DNA of 64,000 nt from Megaustenia siamemsis (GCA_032433765.1 JAVIAB010000025.1:34458282-34522281), one strand, 5' to 3'. Numbered from the stretch's first letter, positions 1 through 10,126 are shown. Notes: generated from the letters alone by a model not told the origin. Translations and numbers: made by a program.

Positions 1-495
1 AAAATACTATGCAATCCATTTTTGACAATAGGAACAAGAAAACGAGTTATTTAAAACAATGTATGTACAGTCTTAACATATGGGTGTGAATCATGGACAA
101 TAGGACAACAAACAAGAAAATCATTGGAGTCTGTAGAAATGTGGTTTTACAGAAGAATGTTGAGAATACCATGGACAGCTAAGAAAAGTAATGAAAATGT
201 TCTGAAAGAGGTCAAAGCAAAAAGAGAGCTAATTTCCAATATCAGGAAGAAACAATCATCATTTTTTGGCCATGTAATGAGAAGGGAACATCTGGAACAT
301 ATTGTAACAACTGGAAAAATTGAGGGACGAAGAGATAGAGGGAAGCAAAGAGAAAAAATAACAGACATCTTAAGAGAATGGCTTGGCAGAAGGTCAACAA
401 TAGAAATGATAAATAGTAGCTGAGATCGAAAGTTGGGAGAGACATGATCACCTACGTCAACAGGCTCGGTACTTGTTGATGATGATTTTTTTGTC
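1..495 (+). mobile_element. LINE 3'-end fragment (family L-C, GAT-tailed)
   Basis: The first ~480 bases encode the C-terminal end of a non-LTR retrotransposon polyprotein. The frame reads LTYGCESW, then MWFYRRMLRIPWT, FFGHVMRR and TTGKIEGRRDRGKQRE at 70-420, and closes with MITYVNRLGT before a TGA near 477. These post-RT motifs are typical of LINE ORF2 tails. A frameshift lies near position 70 and a stop near 420, so it is dead. It ends in GATGATGATT, a short GAT-type tail. It is cut by the left edge. Clade not assigned. Two minus-strand copies of the same end lie at 1130-1450 and 2868-3200. Confidence 0.8.
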
Positions 496-1129
496 TAGAT
501 TCCAGACTTTGAGTTTGGGGGTAGACTTATGAACTGGTTTATCATTTCACAAATTCACATTACAGGCGAGACCTCAGCGCTTGCGGACAGTTGTTCGACA
601 TACGAAGTGCATAATCCGACGACTAACTGTGTTTCATATGTTCGGATTTGGAGACAAAAACGATGTCCTAACATCAACAAGCGCTATACAATTAAAAAAA
701 AAAATATGACGATCAACTTTTTTCAGGAGGCCTTGAAAATCCGGTCAATATGACGGACAGACGACATAAACCATTACAGGCTGTGTCTGAAAAGTGTTCC
801 TTGTTGCAGTTTCCTCATATTCCAAGTCCGGCTTTCTGCACGAGCTACTGCGTTAAGAGCTCTGTGCACACAGCGTGAGCTGTGCGTTCCATCCTCTTTG
901 ATCGCTTTTCGATATTTCGATTGCTTCCAATGAATGATGATATCGTATGACGAGGAAAAATTGGCTGTGTTCACTTTCTGTGCAGTTTCGCCTTATGCCT
1001 TTTGGCGTGTGCTGAGACTGCTATGATGGGGAATGTAGCTACCTTTCTTTGTTTGGGAGATGAGATAGTAATTCGGATAATTACACTGGCACGGGCGGTT
1101 GAGCAATTATGGATTTTAATTTGTTTGCA
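496..1129. other. Unassigned interspersed DNA
   Basis: No gene is recognised. From 775 the sequence TACAGGCTGTGTCTGAAAAG looks like the start of a mariner/Tc1-type terminal repeat beside a TA dinucleotide, but I found no inverted partner nearby. Short open frames here show no family motif. An A-run at 691-702 and a T-run near 718 are the only simple sequences. Confidence 0.4.
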
Positions 1130-1450
1130 GTGATACCATCATCACGTGTCATACCAGATGGCGTAGGCGATCATGTCCTTCCACACTATTCTATCAACAG
1201 TGCATCGTATCAGTTCTGTTGTTGACTGTTTTCCATGCCATGACACCAAGCTATCTAGTAGTTTCTCTCTTTGTCACCCGCGATCTCTTTCCTTTTATTT
1301 TGCCAGTTGTAACCAAGTATTCCAACTTTCCTCTTCTCATGATGTGCCCGAAAAATGTTGATTGTTTCTTTCTGATGTTTTTTAGGAGTTCTCTTATTGT
1401 GTTGGCCTCTTTGAGAACTTCCTCATTGGTCTTTTAAGCTGTCCAGAAAA
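1130..1450 (-). mobile_element. LINE 3'-end fragment (family L-C)
   Basis: Read on the minus strand this repeats the element at 1-495: the region around 1320-1440 corresponds to the FFGHVMRR and KEVKAKRELI part. The left boundary is GATACCATCATCACG, the remnant of a GAT tail on the minus strand. Heavily substituted and 5'-truncated at about 1450. Confidence 0.65.
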
Positions 1451-1824
1451 CTCTCAAACATTCTTCTGTGAAATCTCATCTCTGTGGCCTCTAATCGTCT
1501 TTTCATTAGTGATACCAGGCTTTCCATAACCATAACTTTCATCTATATAATCAAATATTGAAAATTAGGCCCACATATTATGAGATAAATCATTTTTTTT
1601 TCAGATTAAATATCCTGCTTGTCTTATTTCTTTATATATGGCAACCCTTGGCTTAGATATAACAATCTCGTTTTCTAACCTCGAGATCCAGCAATCGAGT
1701 CAACAGTTGTTTTTTTTTTTTTTTCAGTTTTTATTTATTTTTTTTTAAAATTGCGATTCGTGAGATTACAGTACTCGGATCCGTGCCAACAGTCAGAAGG
1801 CAATGGCAAACCACTGACGTATAA
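1451..1824. other. Unassigned AT-rich DNA
   Basis: AT-rich sequence with a T-run near 1710-1750. No coding motif, no tandem structure and no recognised mobile element. Confidence 0.4.
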
Positions 1825-1834
1825 TGCCTAGATA

Positions 1835-2760
1835 TTTCTTCTACTTCTTCTACCTTTCAGTGGAGCATAGGTCTTCAACAAACACTTTCCAAGTCGTTCT
1901 GTTTCTTGCCATTCTGTTAAGATCATTCCATGTCTTCACCATCATCTTCATCTCTGCTTCTATCTGTCTTCTCCAAGGATTTCTTGGTCTTCCACTGTGT
2001 CTTTTCCCCTGGGGATTAAAGAAAAGGGCCTGTTGTGTAATACTCTCAGTTGGCTTCCGAAGTGTGTGTCCTATCCAGCGCCATCGTCTTCGCTGTATCT
2101 CTTTATCCACTAGTATTTGACTGGTACATTTCCATAATTCTATGTTAGTGATTTTGTCCTGACATTTCCATCCTTTTATTCTGTGTAAGCATCCTCTAAT
2201 GAAAATCTGTATCTTCATGATTGTCAATGTTGTTGTTCTCCATGATTCATAGTCATATAATAGGATCGACATAACATTGGAGTTGAACATTTTTAGTTTT
2301 GTATTTAACCTAATTTCTTTGGACTTCCAGATGTATCCCAGTGCAACAAAAGCTCTTCCTGCTTTTGATATCTTTATTTTGGTATCATTTCTGGTTCTCC
2401 CTCTTGGTCTATATTACTGCCCAGATAATGGTAAAGGTAAAGGTAAAGTACGAGACTTGAACCGGTGTCTTAGCACGCGAATTTACACCCATATATGCTC
2501 GGCCGCGTATCCAGAAATGTTCGGAGATTTCTGTATAGTGTCGTCTCACATTCCCATTCCTCACCTTCCCATGGTACTACTCTGGTACCCATTTCTGCCA
2601 ACGGCTGGGTCGACCGTGGGGGTATTTTTTTTTCCAACCACGAGTACAACTCACACTGCTCCCAGCGGGAATCGAACACGGGTTGTCCGAACGTCGGTAG
2701 TCCAGTCGCGTGGTTTTCCCAACTAGGCTACCGAGGTCTCTATAATGCCCAGATAATTAC
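1835..2760 (-). mobile_element. 5'-truncated LINE (family L-A) carrying a nested SINE
   Basis: The minus strand encodes the C-terminal part of the same protein as the LINE at 5103-7935, with motifs RRWRWIGHTLRKPTESITQQ, KRHSGRPRNPWRRQIEAEMK and TTWKVFVEDLCST. The element is bounded by a 10-bp direct repeat TGCCTAGATA at 1825-1834 and 2761-2770, the likely target-site duplication. A SINE at 2430-2745 sits almost exactly at its truncated 5' end. The LINE tail at 1835-1855 is AGAAG-rich. Inactive fragment. Confidence 0.8.
2430..2745 (-). mobile_element. tRNA-derived SINE (family B)
   Basis: On the minus strand the element begins GAGACCTCGG and has an A-box-like TAGCCTAGTTGG followed by a B box GTTCGATTCCC, the internal RNA polymerase III promoter of tRNA-derived SINEs. 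It ends in repeated TTTACC. A perfect 12-bp duplication TGCCCAGATAAT flanks it (2418-2429 and 2746-2757). Its middle shares CCCAGCC...AAATGGGTACC, and its 3' end GTACTTTAC, with SINE family A elsewhere in this window, although the tRNA-like heads differ. Confidence 0.85.
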
Positions 2761-2867
2761 TGCCTAGATAATTACACAAACAAAAAATTCTGGGGTAAGA
2801 ACGTTCTGTAAAGATTATGCTATTTACTTTAAGGACAGTCAGGAAATGGTCTTCTGGATAAGGAACT

Positions 2868-3200
2868 ATCATCATCATCATCATCACTATCTCAAGCACC
2901 ATGCCTGCTGGCGAAGGAGATCATGATCTCCCCAATTTTTTATCTCGACAGTTATTTATCATTTCTGTTGTTGATCTTCTGCCAAGCCATTCTCTTAAGC
3001 TGTCTGGTATCTTTTCTCTTTGCTTCCCTCTACCTCTTCGTCTCTCAATTTTCCCAGTTGTTACAATATAATCCAGTTATTCTTTTCGCATTACGTGGCC
3101 AAATAATGATGATTGTTTCTTCCTAACATAGGAAATTAGCTCTTTTTGCATTGACCTCTTTCAGAACATCTTGACCTGCTTTACATAACATTTAAGGACT
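2868..3200 (-). mobile_element. LINE 3'-end fragment (family L-C)
   Basis: Minus-strand copy of the element at 1-495. It starts with an ATCATCATCATCATCATCAC tract, the reverse of a GAT tail, then antisense of YVNRLGT, the GRRDRGKQRE region and FFGHVMRR. 5'-truncated near 3200. No clear target duplication was found. Confidence 0.75.
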
Positions 3201-3229
3201 CTTTTATTTCTAAGAACAGGGAGCGATAA

Positions 3230-3352
3230 AGCCTAGAAAAAAAACCTGATAATTCGATTTAAAAAAAAAAATCCATCGGTGGGAATCAAACCCTGGCCAT
3301 TGAGAGACCGACATCATACTTCTAGACCACCTATCCTCCTAGCAAGGTCTAA
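3230..3352 (-). mobile_element. tRNA-derived SINE head (degenerate)
   Basis: The minus strand contains TAGGTGGTCTAGAAG, a possible A box, and GGGTTTGATTCCCACC, a B-box-like block, at tRNA-like spacing, followed by an A/T-rich stretch. It is not one of the other SINE families here and I could not define its ends. It could instead be a tRNA pseudogene. Confidence 0.45.
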
Positions 3353-3617
3353 GTATTAAAACTCACAAATTTCATCCCATCACATACTATGTCTGGGGAT
3401 TACCTACATTTGTAGCGAAAAAGATCAAATGTGGAATAATAAGCAGAGAAAGAAGAATAAAAAAGTTGTGACAACAGGCAAGTGAGAAGTGGGAAATCAG
3501 AGTAGTTGAGTAACCAAAGCCTGGCGGAGTACAGAAATGGATACATTAGTTTTGTTTGTAGAATAAATAAATAGTTAACATTGCAAGTTAGGGAGCATGA
3601 AAACGATCACGAGATAC

Positions 3618-3765
3618 CTGTCTTGTTTTCAATAACTCTTGATTCAGCTTTATAGATAACGGGATTTCCAACTGTATCCACACTATTAACTTGACAGACG
3701 TACAAACCAATGTCGTCAACTTTGAAATCGTTGAAGGTAACCTCAACATACGCCCCTGAATCTGA
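3618..3765 (-). CDS. Ig-domain exon C (F-strand Cys), FREP/VIgL-like gene
   Basis: A 148-nt minus-strand exon. The acceptor ACTCTCTTTCCAG lies just upstream (AG at 3767-3766) and the exon ends CAG before GTATCT (donor GT at 3617-3616). It reads in frame 0 for 49 codons plus one base. It contains VDDIGLYVCQVNSVDTVG, the D-x-G-x-Y-x-C signature of the E-F strands of an Ig fold. The entry phase (0) matches the end of exon B at 11,499. The Y-x-C-x-V-N-x-V-D-x-x-G-x-P-V pattern resembles the Ig domains of gastropod FREP/VIgL proteins, secreted immune recognition molecules; that family assignment is inference. The next exon, entered in phase 1, lies beyond and was not found. Confidence 0.72.
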
Positions 3766-3824
3766 CTGGAAAGAGAGTTCTTGATTATATTCATGTAAAT
3801 ATACTGTTACTAATGTACACACTG

Positions 3825-4188
3825 GGTGTCCGGTTAGCGCAATCGATAGGCGGTTGGCTTACCACGGCAACAGCCGGGGTTCGTACCCTGGCGAGGACAC
3901 CTGGGTTTTACTAATTCCCTAAAAATTAGTGGGAGCCGCGATAGCTCAGTGGTTAGTGAACTGGACTACTACGGACAAGGGGTAGGGTTCGATCCCAACC
4001 GACGGCTCCGGGTTCACCCAGCCTTAAATGGGTACCGGATTTTTTCTGGGAAAGTAAAGCAGCACGGGCGTAATACCGACCACATTACCCCAAAAATCAT
4101 GTGCTGAAGGTCTGTAAAATATAGGGTCACTAACACCATATTTCCCTATACGCCGCCACTTGGCGTGACGGGGGTACTTTACTTTTAC
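3825..4188 (+). mobile_element. Dimeric tRNA-derived SINE (family A with an extra head)
   Basis: A perfect 18-bp duplication TTACTAATGTACACACTG (3807-3824 and 4189-4206) encloses two tRNA-like modules. The first (about 3825-3895) has GGTGTCC/GGACACC acceptor-like arms, TTAGCGCAATCG as A box and GGGTTCGTACCC as B box. A short linker leads to the second, canonical SINE A head at 3931, with GATAGCTCAGTGG and GGGTTCGATCCC, followed by the body ending GTACTTTACTTTTAC. Other A copies in this window start directly with the second head. The insertion lies in the intron about 60 nt upstream of Ig exon C. Confidence 0.85.
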
Positions 4189-4206
4189 TTACTAATGTAC
4201 ACACTG

Positions 4207-4440
4207 ATTACTGAAATAGACTTGTTCAGTTGATGTTTGTTTTTCTTTACTTTTTCCTTAAGCTGTGAGCATTGCGCTATTGTTCTCGTTATTCTTTGGA
4301 GTGTTCTACAACACTACTACAATCCTGAACTTGTTTTTAGGCTGATCTTTACAATAATTTATACTGATACAGAGAAGTTCCTAGATCTGGTAGACATGAG
4401 TGAAACACCTTGTGGTGTTTACATCTTTGATGTTGTTTGT
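4207..4440. other. Unassigned intronic DNA
   Basis: AT-rich sequence between the SINE and the 50-bp tandem array. A short open frame runs through it into the array but has no domain or splice context. It is read here as intron of the minus-strand Ig-like gene. Confidence 0.4.
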
Positions 4441-5102
4441 AAAATAAACAGATCAGCTTCTATCATGACTGATTTAATATCTTGGACACAAAATAAACAG
4501 AGCAGCGTCTATAATGACTGAATTACCAATCTTGGCTACAAAATAAACAGACCAGCTTCTATAATGACTGAATTACCAATCTTGGCTACACAATAAACAG
4601 AGCAGCTTATATCATGACTGAATTACCAATCTCGGCTACAAAATAAACAGAGCAGCTTATATCATGACTGATTTACCAATCTTGGCTACAAAATAAACAG
4701 AGCAGCTTCTATCATGACTGAATTACCAATCTCGGCTACAAAATAAACATAGCAGCTTATATCATGACTGAATTACCAATCTCGGCTACAAAATAAACAG
4801 AGCAGCTTCTATCATGACTGAATTACCAATCTCGGCTACAAAATAAACAGAGCAGCTTATATCATGACTGAATTACCAATCTCGGCTACAAAATAAACAG
4901 AGCAGCTTCTATCATGACTGAATTACCAATCTTGGCTACAAAATAAACAGAGCAGCTTATATCATGACTGAATTACCAATCTTGGCTACAAAATAAACAG
5001 AGCAGCTTATATCATGACTGAATTACCAATCTTGGCTACAAAATAAACAGAGCAGCTTATATCATGACTGAATTACCAATCTTGGTTGCAGAATGAACAG
5101 AG
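4441..5102. repeat. 50-bp tandem array, ~13 copies
   Basis: Units start with AATAAACAGAGCAGCTT and continue ATCATGACTGAATTACCAAT. Spacing is 49 bp for the first unit and 50 bp afterwards (starts at 4442, 4491, 4541, 4591 and so on). Most variation is at two or three positions, for example CTTGG/CTCGG and TTCTATC/TTATATC. The last unit is diverged and abuts the truncated 5' end of the L-A LINE. Confidence 0.95.
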
Positions 5103-7935
5103 TTTTACGCAAAATGGCCTCGTCTACTTTTTCTGAAAGGCAAATGAGGAGGGGGAACCAGGAGCACAACATAGCGAAGGGGTAGCTATAATGCTATCAA
5201 TGAATGCACAGAAGACACTAATAGAATGGGAGGCAGTGGGACCAAGACTGGTGAGAGCAACATTTAAAACAACAAAAAACAAAATAAAATTACACATTAT
5301 ACAATGCTATGCACCAACTAACGATAAGGATGATTCAGTTAAAGATGATTTTTATAAACAGCTACAATGTCAGATGGATGCAAGGCGAGCCAAGGATATT
5401 ATAATCTTGATGGGAGACCTAAATGCTAAGGTAGGATCAAACAACAGAGACTTCGAAGAGATTATGGGAAAACATGGACTTGGAGATATAAACGAGAATG
5501 GAGAGATATTTGTGAATTTCTGCGCCCTATATCAAATGAGCCTAGGAGGAACAATATTCCAACATAAAAGAATACACAAAGCTACATGGGTGTCCCCAGA
5601 TCATAGAACGGAAAATCAAATTGATCACATATGTATTAATAATAAGTTTAAGTCATCCTTACAGGATGTAAAAGTATATAGAGGGGCGGATATAGCTTCT
5701 GATCATCATCTTCTGATAGCCAAACTTAAAATTAAAATAAAAAGGTATACTACAACGAATAAGAGTAGAAAGTATTTCAATGTAGGGTTTCTTAAAGAAC
5801 AAGGAATTAAAGATAAATTCGCAGTCACAATATCAAACAAATACCAAGTCCTCCAACAACTAGAAAATACAATAAATATAGAAGATCATTGGAAACAGGT
5901 AAAAAATATATGGAAAGAGACATGCGAAGAAACACTGGGGAAAAGAGAACACCAGAATAAGGCATGGATGACAGCAGAGACCCTGGCAAAAATTAAAGAA
6001 AGAAAGAACAAGAAAGCAGACATAAATAAAATCAAAACAAGAAGTATTAAAGCCAAGACACAGGAAGCTTACACAGAGGTGAACAAAGAAGTGAGAATAT
6101 GCATTAAAAGGGATAAGAGGAAATATGTAGATGAACTAGCTAAAGAGGCAGAAGAAGCAGCAAATAAAGGGAATATGAAAGAACTGTACAACAGCACAAA
6201 GAAATTAGGTGGAAAATACAAACAGATCAACGCCTTTATCAAAGATAAGAAAGGAAATCTGCTTAGTAATATAAGGGAACAAATGGAGAGATGGAAAGAG
6301 CACTTTGAAGAACTTTTGAACAGACCCAGCACAAATAATCCTCCAGAAATACTACCAGCAGCAGAAGAGTTACACGTTAACTGTGGAAAACCAAGTAAAG
6401 AAGAAATAATGAAAGCTATCAAACTATTAAAAAATGGTAAAGCCACAGGACCAGTTGAAATTCCTTCGGAAGCCATCAAAGCAGATATTAACACCTCTAC
6501 CAAGATGTTACATGATCTATTGGATAAAATTTGGGAGAGGGAAGAAATACCTAAAGACTGGAGAGAAGGTTATATGATCAAACTACCAAAGAAAGGAAGT
6601 TTACAGGAGTGCACAAATTATAGGGGAATTATGCTACTATCAGTGCCAGGAAAAATATTAGGCAGAATCATTCTGGAGAGACTAAAGGAGGCTATAGAGA
6701 AACACTTGAGAGATGAACAAGCAGGTTTTAGGAAGAACAGATCATGTGCTGATCAAATAACTACTCTACGTATAATAGTTGAACAAAGTTTAGAACTAAA
6801 ATCCCCACTTTATATTGGATTCATAGATTACGAAAAGGCATTTGATAGTTTAGACAGAAGAATGCTTTGTAAGTTGCTGAGTCATTACGGAATCCCCATA
6901 AAGTTTATTAACCTGATAAAAACAATGTATTAAGGAACAAAATGCAGTGTGGTGCATGAAGGCCAGCTTACAGAAGCATTTGAAATAAGAACAGGAGTAA
7001 GGCAAGGATGCCTTCTGTCCCCATTTCTCTTTCTACTGGCCATAGATTGGATTATGAAAATAACTCAAAACAACAGAAATGGGATCCAGTGGTCACTGAC
7101 CAAACAACTTGATGATTTAGACTTTGCTGATGACATAGCTCTCCTATCACACAGCCATCAACAGATGCAGGATAAAATGAGTATATTAGATGAGAGATCA
7201 CAACAGCTAGAACTAAAGATTAATAGAGATAAGACCAACATTATGAGAATTAATGCAGTTGGCAATAACCAAATAAAAATAGGAGAAATACCTCTACTAG
7301 ACGTACAATCTTACACATATCTGGGCAGTAATATAGATAAAGAGGGAGGAACAGAAAATGATACCAAAATAAGGATATCAAAAGCAAGAAGAGCTTTCAT
7401 TGCACTGGGAAACATATGGAAATCCAAAGAAATTAGGTTAAATACAAAAATAAAAATTTTCAACTCAAATGTTAAGTCGGTCCTATTATATGGCTGTGAA
7501 ACATGGAGAATAAAAAAATTGACAATCACGAAGGTACAGACTTTCATTAATGGATGCTTACGCAGAATAATGGGATGGAAATGGCAGGACAAAGCCACTA
7601 ACGTAGAATTATGGAAATGTACCGGTCAAATACCAGTGGATAAAAAGATACAGCGAAAACGATGGCGATGGATAGGACACACACTACGGAAGCCAACAGA
7701 GAGTATTACACAACAGGCCCTTTTTGGAATCCCCAGGGGAAAAGACAAAGAGGAAGACCAAGGAATTCTTGGAGAAGACAGATCGAGGCAGAGATGAAGA
7801 TGACGGGGAAGACATGGAATGATCTTAAAAGAATGGCAAAATACAGAACGACTTGGAAAGTGTTTGTTGAAGACCTATGCTCCACTGGGAGCTAAAAGGT
7901 AGAAGAAATGAGGAGGGGCAGAAGAGGAAGAATAG
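5103..7935 (+). mobile_element. 5'-truncated LINE (family L-A), endonuclease plus reverse transcriptase
   Basis: The longest retrotransposon in the window. It begins inside the endonuclease domain at the edge of the 50-bp array and runs through endonuclease, linker, reverse transcriptase and C-terminal region to an AGAAGA-rich tail after 7895. The 5' truncation is the usual result of target-primed reverse transcription. I could not find an unambiguous target duplication. A related minus-strand fragment is at 1835-2760. It is non-functional because of two stops and a frameshift. Clade not assigned. Confidence 0.9.
5107..7895 (+). pseudogene. Degenerate LINE ORF2-type endonuclease/reverse transcriptase
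   Basis: The endonuclease (EEP fold) keeps GDLNA (residues 75-79 counted from the ATG at 5191), QIDHI (143-147) and SDHHLL (170-175); its N-terminal part is lost. The frame is open upstream of 5191 back to 5137, where a TGA (5134-5136) interrupts a continuing match. The reverse transcriptase has FIDYEKAFD (about 544-552), then a TAA at 6931-6933 within the RT. The same frame resumes with GVRQGCLLSP and the catalytic FADD at about 7123. A one-base loss in the T-run at 7721-7725 shifts the C-terminus into another frame, which ends KVFVEDLCSTGS at 7895. The protein cannot be made intact; the family copies genomic RNA into DNA at a nicked target. Confidence 0.9.
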
Positions 7936-8097
7936 TTTCTTTAATTACAACAATTTTACACCTAACAGTTGCTTCCCCTTCGACTAGCCTCTGAGTTTGT
8001 AAATCCATTTGATATTGATGTCCTGTCCAGATTTGATTGTCAAAACTATTATAAGCTCCACCTTTATTACAATTCGTACTGGTATCTCTTATCTTTT

Positions 8098-8103
8098 CCT
8101 TTT

Positions 8104-8146
<43 letters not shown>

Positions 8147-9113
8147 GATCAAGACTCAATCAGAGTAGGATTCCAGACTCTCTCATGAAGTCAGCTGTCT
8201 GTTTAAGCTATTCGATTGCCCCATATAGTTTCTCTTCCAGGGAGGTGGGCGTGGACCACATTGCTCTTCTCAGGTCTGTGTACTGGGGGCAATCCTGTAG
8301 AACATGTTCTGTAGTCATATTGTCCAGCGCACAGTGACACAGGCCGGCCGTTCCCACATTGAAAATGATCTCTGCCTCTCCGTTTGTGACTACATCTATC
8401 AGTTTTACTGGGATGAAATTTTTAATAAGTATAAGAATTCCACCATTGTGACCTTCCCTGTTCTGTCTAAATTTTTGGTAGCCCCTGATCATAAATCTAT
8501 ACTGAGGATTAAGGTGAGTTTCCTGGATGCAGGCAACGTCTATCTCCTCCTCTGCTAGTCTCATTGTTAGAGCTTGTTTTTTGTGGTATATGGCCTCCGC
8601 ATTCCAGTGTATTATATTTAGCTGTTTCTTGAAGCCTTTCCGGTCAGCGGTAGTTTCTCTCTGGTCCCATTTCCAAGCTCTCCGAAATGGATCAGGGTGA
8701 CCACTAATAACTTTGGGTGGACCCCTTCGTGGCACGTGGCCCAGCATTCCACCTGCCTGGGGGGACTCCACAGACAGAACATCACAATTAGAGTCTGTTA
8801 GATCCATTCCGATTGAATACCTGTTAAAACGTTGCACTGTGTTCTACGCCAGTGGCCCAGGGCATCCGATTTCAGCCAGCATTTTATTCAGGTTTGCTTT
8901 CATTAGCCTTTGATTGTCCCCAATCTTCCTGCAAGGCAGCAGATTGTCTTTTCTGTAGGGGGATTCTTCCCTTAGATGGTCGGCCCTCCCAGGTTTACGA
9001 GCCCCATCTGCCCAAGCTTGATGTAGTTATTAGTTGGACTTCCGTTTCCAAACATGGTGGAATGAGGTACACCGCCATTTTGAGTCGCACCATATTGAAC
9101 CCTTTTTAAATCT
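8098..9113 (-). mobile_element. Internally deleted LINE (family L-B) with target duplication
   Basis: An element of about 990 bp (8111-9100) on the minus strand between direct repeats CCTTTTCAAATCT (8098-8110) and CCTTTTTAAATCT (9101-9113), one mismatch in 13. The 5' part (9100-8838) looks like the leader and end of an upstream frame. The 3' part carries the zinc-knuckle-like CHC...H...C end and GATCGCAGA followed by a GA-rich tail (antisense CT-run at 8109-8144). Reverse transcriptase and RNase H are missing. Confidence 0.8.
8208..8837 (-). pseudogene. In-frame LINE fusion: endonuclease N-terminus joined to C-terminal Cys/His knuckle
   Basis: A 209-residue open frame. Residues ~73-165 match the start of an apurinic-type LINE endonuclease, with LNIIHWNAEAI and VACIQETHL. 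At about residue 167 it switches to the C-terminal knuckle region (LCHCALDNMTTEHVLQDCP and DLRRAMWSTPTSLEEKLYG), which in the other L-B copies (10,225-10,576 and 11,736-12,582) follows RNase H. The junction falls in an F-x-x-G-T sequence present on both sides in related copies, suggesting a microhomology or template-switch deletion that kept the frame. It has no polymerase and cannot be autonomous. Whether any protein is made is unknown. Confidence 0.75.
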
Positions 9114-9310
9114 TAGAAAATTGATTATTGATAGAAGACCTTATTATGCTTTCACATTTTTCTGAGAATTAAGTTTTCCCTTCTGCAGGAGGGACTTATA
9201 TTTGTAATTTGAATCAGGCATATTTTGTTCAAATCGGTTCTTCTTTGATAAAGCTCAGATGAATATCTCCAGCCACAAATCAACTTAAACTGTAAGTTAG
9301 TTAAGCTAAA
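9114..9310. other. Unassigned intronic DNA
   Basis: Short stretch between the L-B element and a SINE A copy. No coding, repeat or regulatory signal recognised. Confidence 0.35.
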
Positions 9311-9534
9311 GAGCCCCATCACCCCAAGTGGCGTATAGGGAACATGGCGTTAGTGACCATCATTTTTACAGACCATCAGCACATAATTTTGGGGGTAATG
9401 TGGTCGGTATTACGCCAGTGTCGCTTTACTTTCCAGAAAAAAAATGCAGGTACCCATTTAAGAGTGGGTGAAACCGGAAACTCTTGTCCTTTATAATCCA
9501 GTTCACTAACCACTGAGCTATCGCTGCTCCCTTC
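9311..9534 (-). mobile_element. SINE family A copy
   Basis: On the minus strand it carries the SINE A head (antisense of GATAGCTCAGTGGTTAGTGA at 9510-9530), the GGGAAAGTAAAGC-type body and the CACTTGGGGTGATGGGGCTC-type end. Substituted and slightly shortened; the B box is degraded. Target duplication not found. Confidence 0.85.
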
Positions 9535-9660
9535 AAATGCAAGCAATTGCTTTATTCTTTGAATGCCCCACAGGTCAGTGACCATTGCATGGACAAACTG
9601 TAAAAGTAAAGGTTTTCTCCCCTGCCTTGCTTGTCATATGGGGAATATTCTGTATGTGAT

Positions 9661-10126
9661 CAAACTTTTATATGAAGAAAGAAAGAAAAGTAAAGTGCCC
9701 CGTCACGCCAAGTGCCGTATAGGGAATAGGGTGTTAGTGACCTTAATTTGTATAGACCTTCAGCACATGATTTTTGGGGTAATGTGGTCAATATTACAAA
9801 AGTAAATACACGGTAAAAGAGGCAGAGGCAGACCAAGACTAACATGGACGAGTAACATCAAAAGATGGACAAATCAGCCTATGACAACCTGCACCATCAA
9901 ATCAAGAGACAGCAAAATGGCGCTTCATAGTAGCCAACCTTCGTTGCGGAGACGGCACTCGATGATGATTATGAAAGTGCCGCTTTACTTTCCCAGAAAA
10001 AATCCGGTACCCATTTAAGGCTGGGTAAACCCGGAGGCCATAGGTCAGGAACAAACCTAACCACTCGTCCTTTGTAGTCCAGTTCACTAATCATTGAGCT
10101 ACCGCGGCTCCCAAACTTTTATATGA
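9661..10126 (-). mobile_element. SINE family A copy interrupted by a LINE tail
   Basis: Perfect 15-bp duplications CAAACTTTTATATGA (9661-9675 and 10112-10126) bound a single-headed SINE A. About 178 bases of foreign sequence (9797-9974) split its body between GTCAATATTAC and GTGCCGCTTTACTTTCC. The single head starts GGGAGCCGCGG immediately next to the duplication. This shows that the monomeric form is a complete, independently mobile SINE. Confidence 0.9.
9797..9974 (+). mobile_element. Short LINE 3' tail (family L-D) nested in the SINE
   Basis: Plus-strand remnant with reading GKRGRGRPRLTWTSNIKRW, then a broken continuation and a GATGATGATTATG tail. The same end is found on the minus strand at 15,239-15,420. 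Only the last ~170 bases were inserted. A possible 5-bp target duplication AAAGT flanks it. It must be younger than the host SINE. Confidence 0.75.

Noticed and set aside
774..974. Mariner transposase fragment
   Set aside because: Only a terminal-repeat-like start at 775 is seen. The 66-residue frame shows no D,D-D/E motif and no second inverted end was found.
3825..3900. Functional tRNA gene
   Set aside because: The tRNA-like module lies inside a target duplication together with a SINE body; arms are imperfect and no clear anticodon loop could be set.
4237..4521. 94-residue membrane-like protein
   Set aside because: Its C-terminal third is the 50-bp repeat, and the hydrophobic part is AT-rich intron without splice or domain support.
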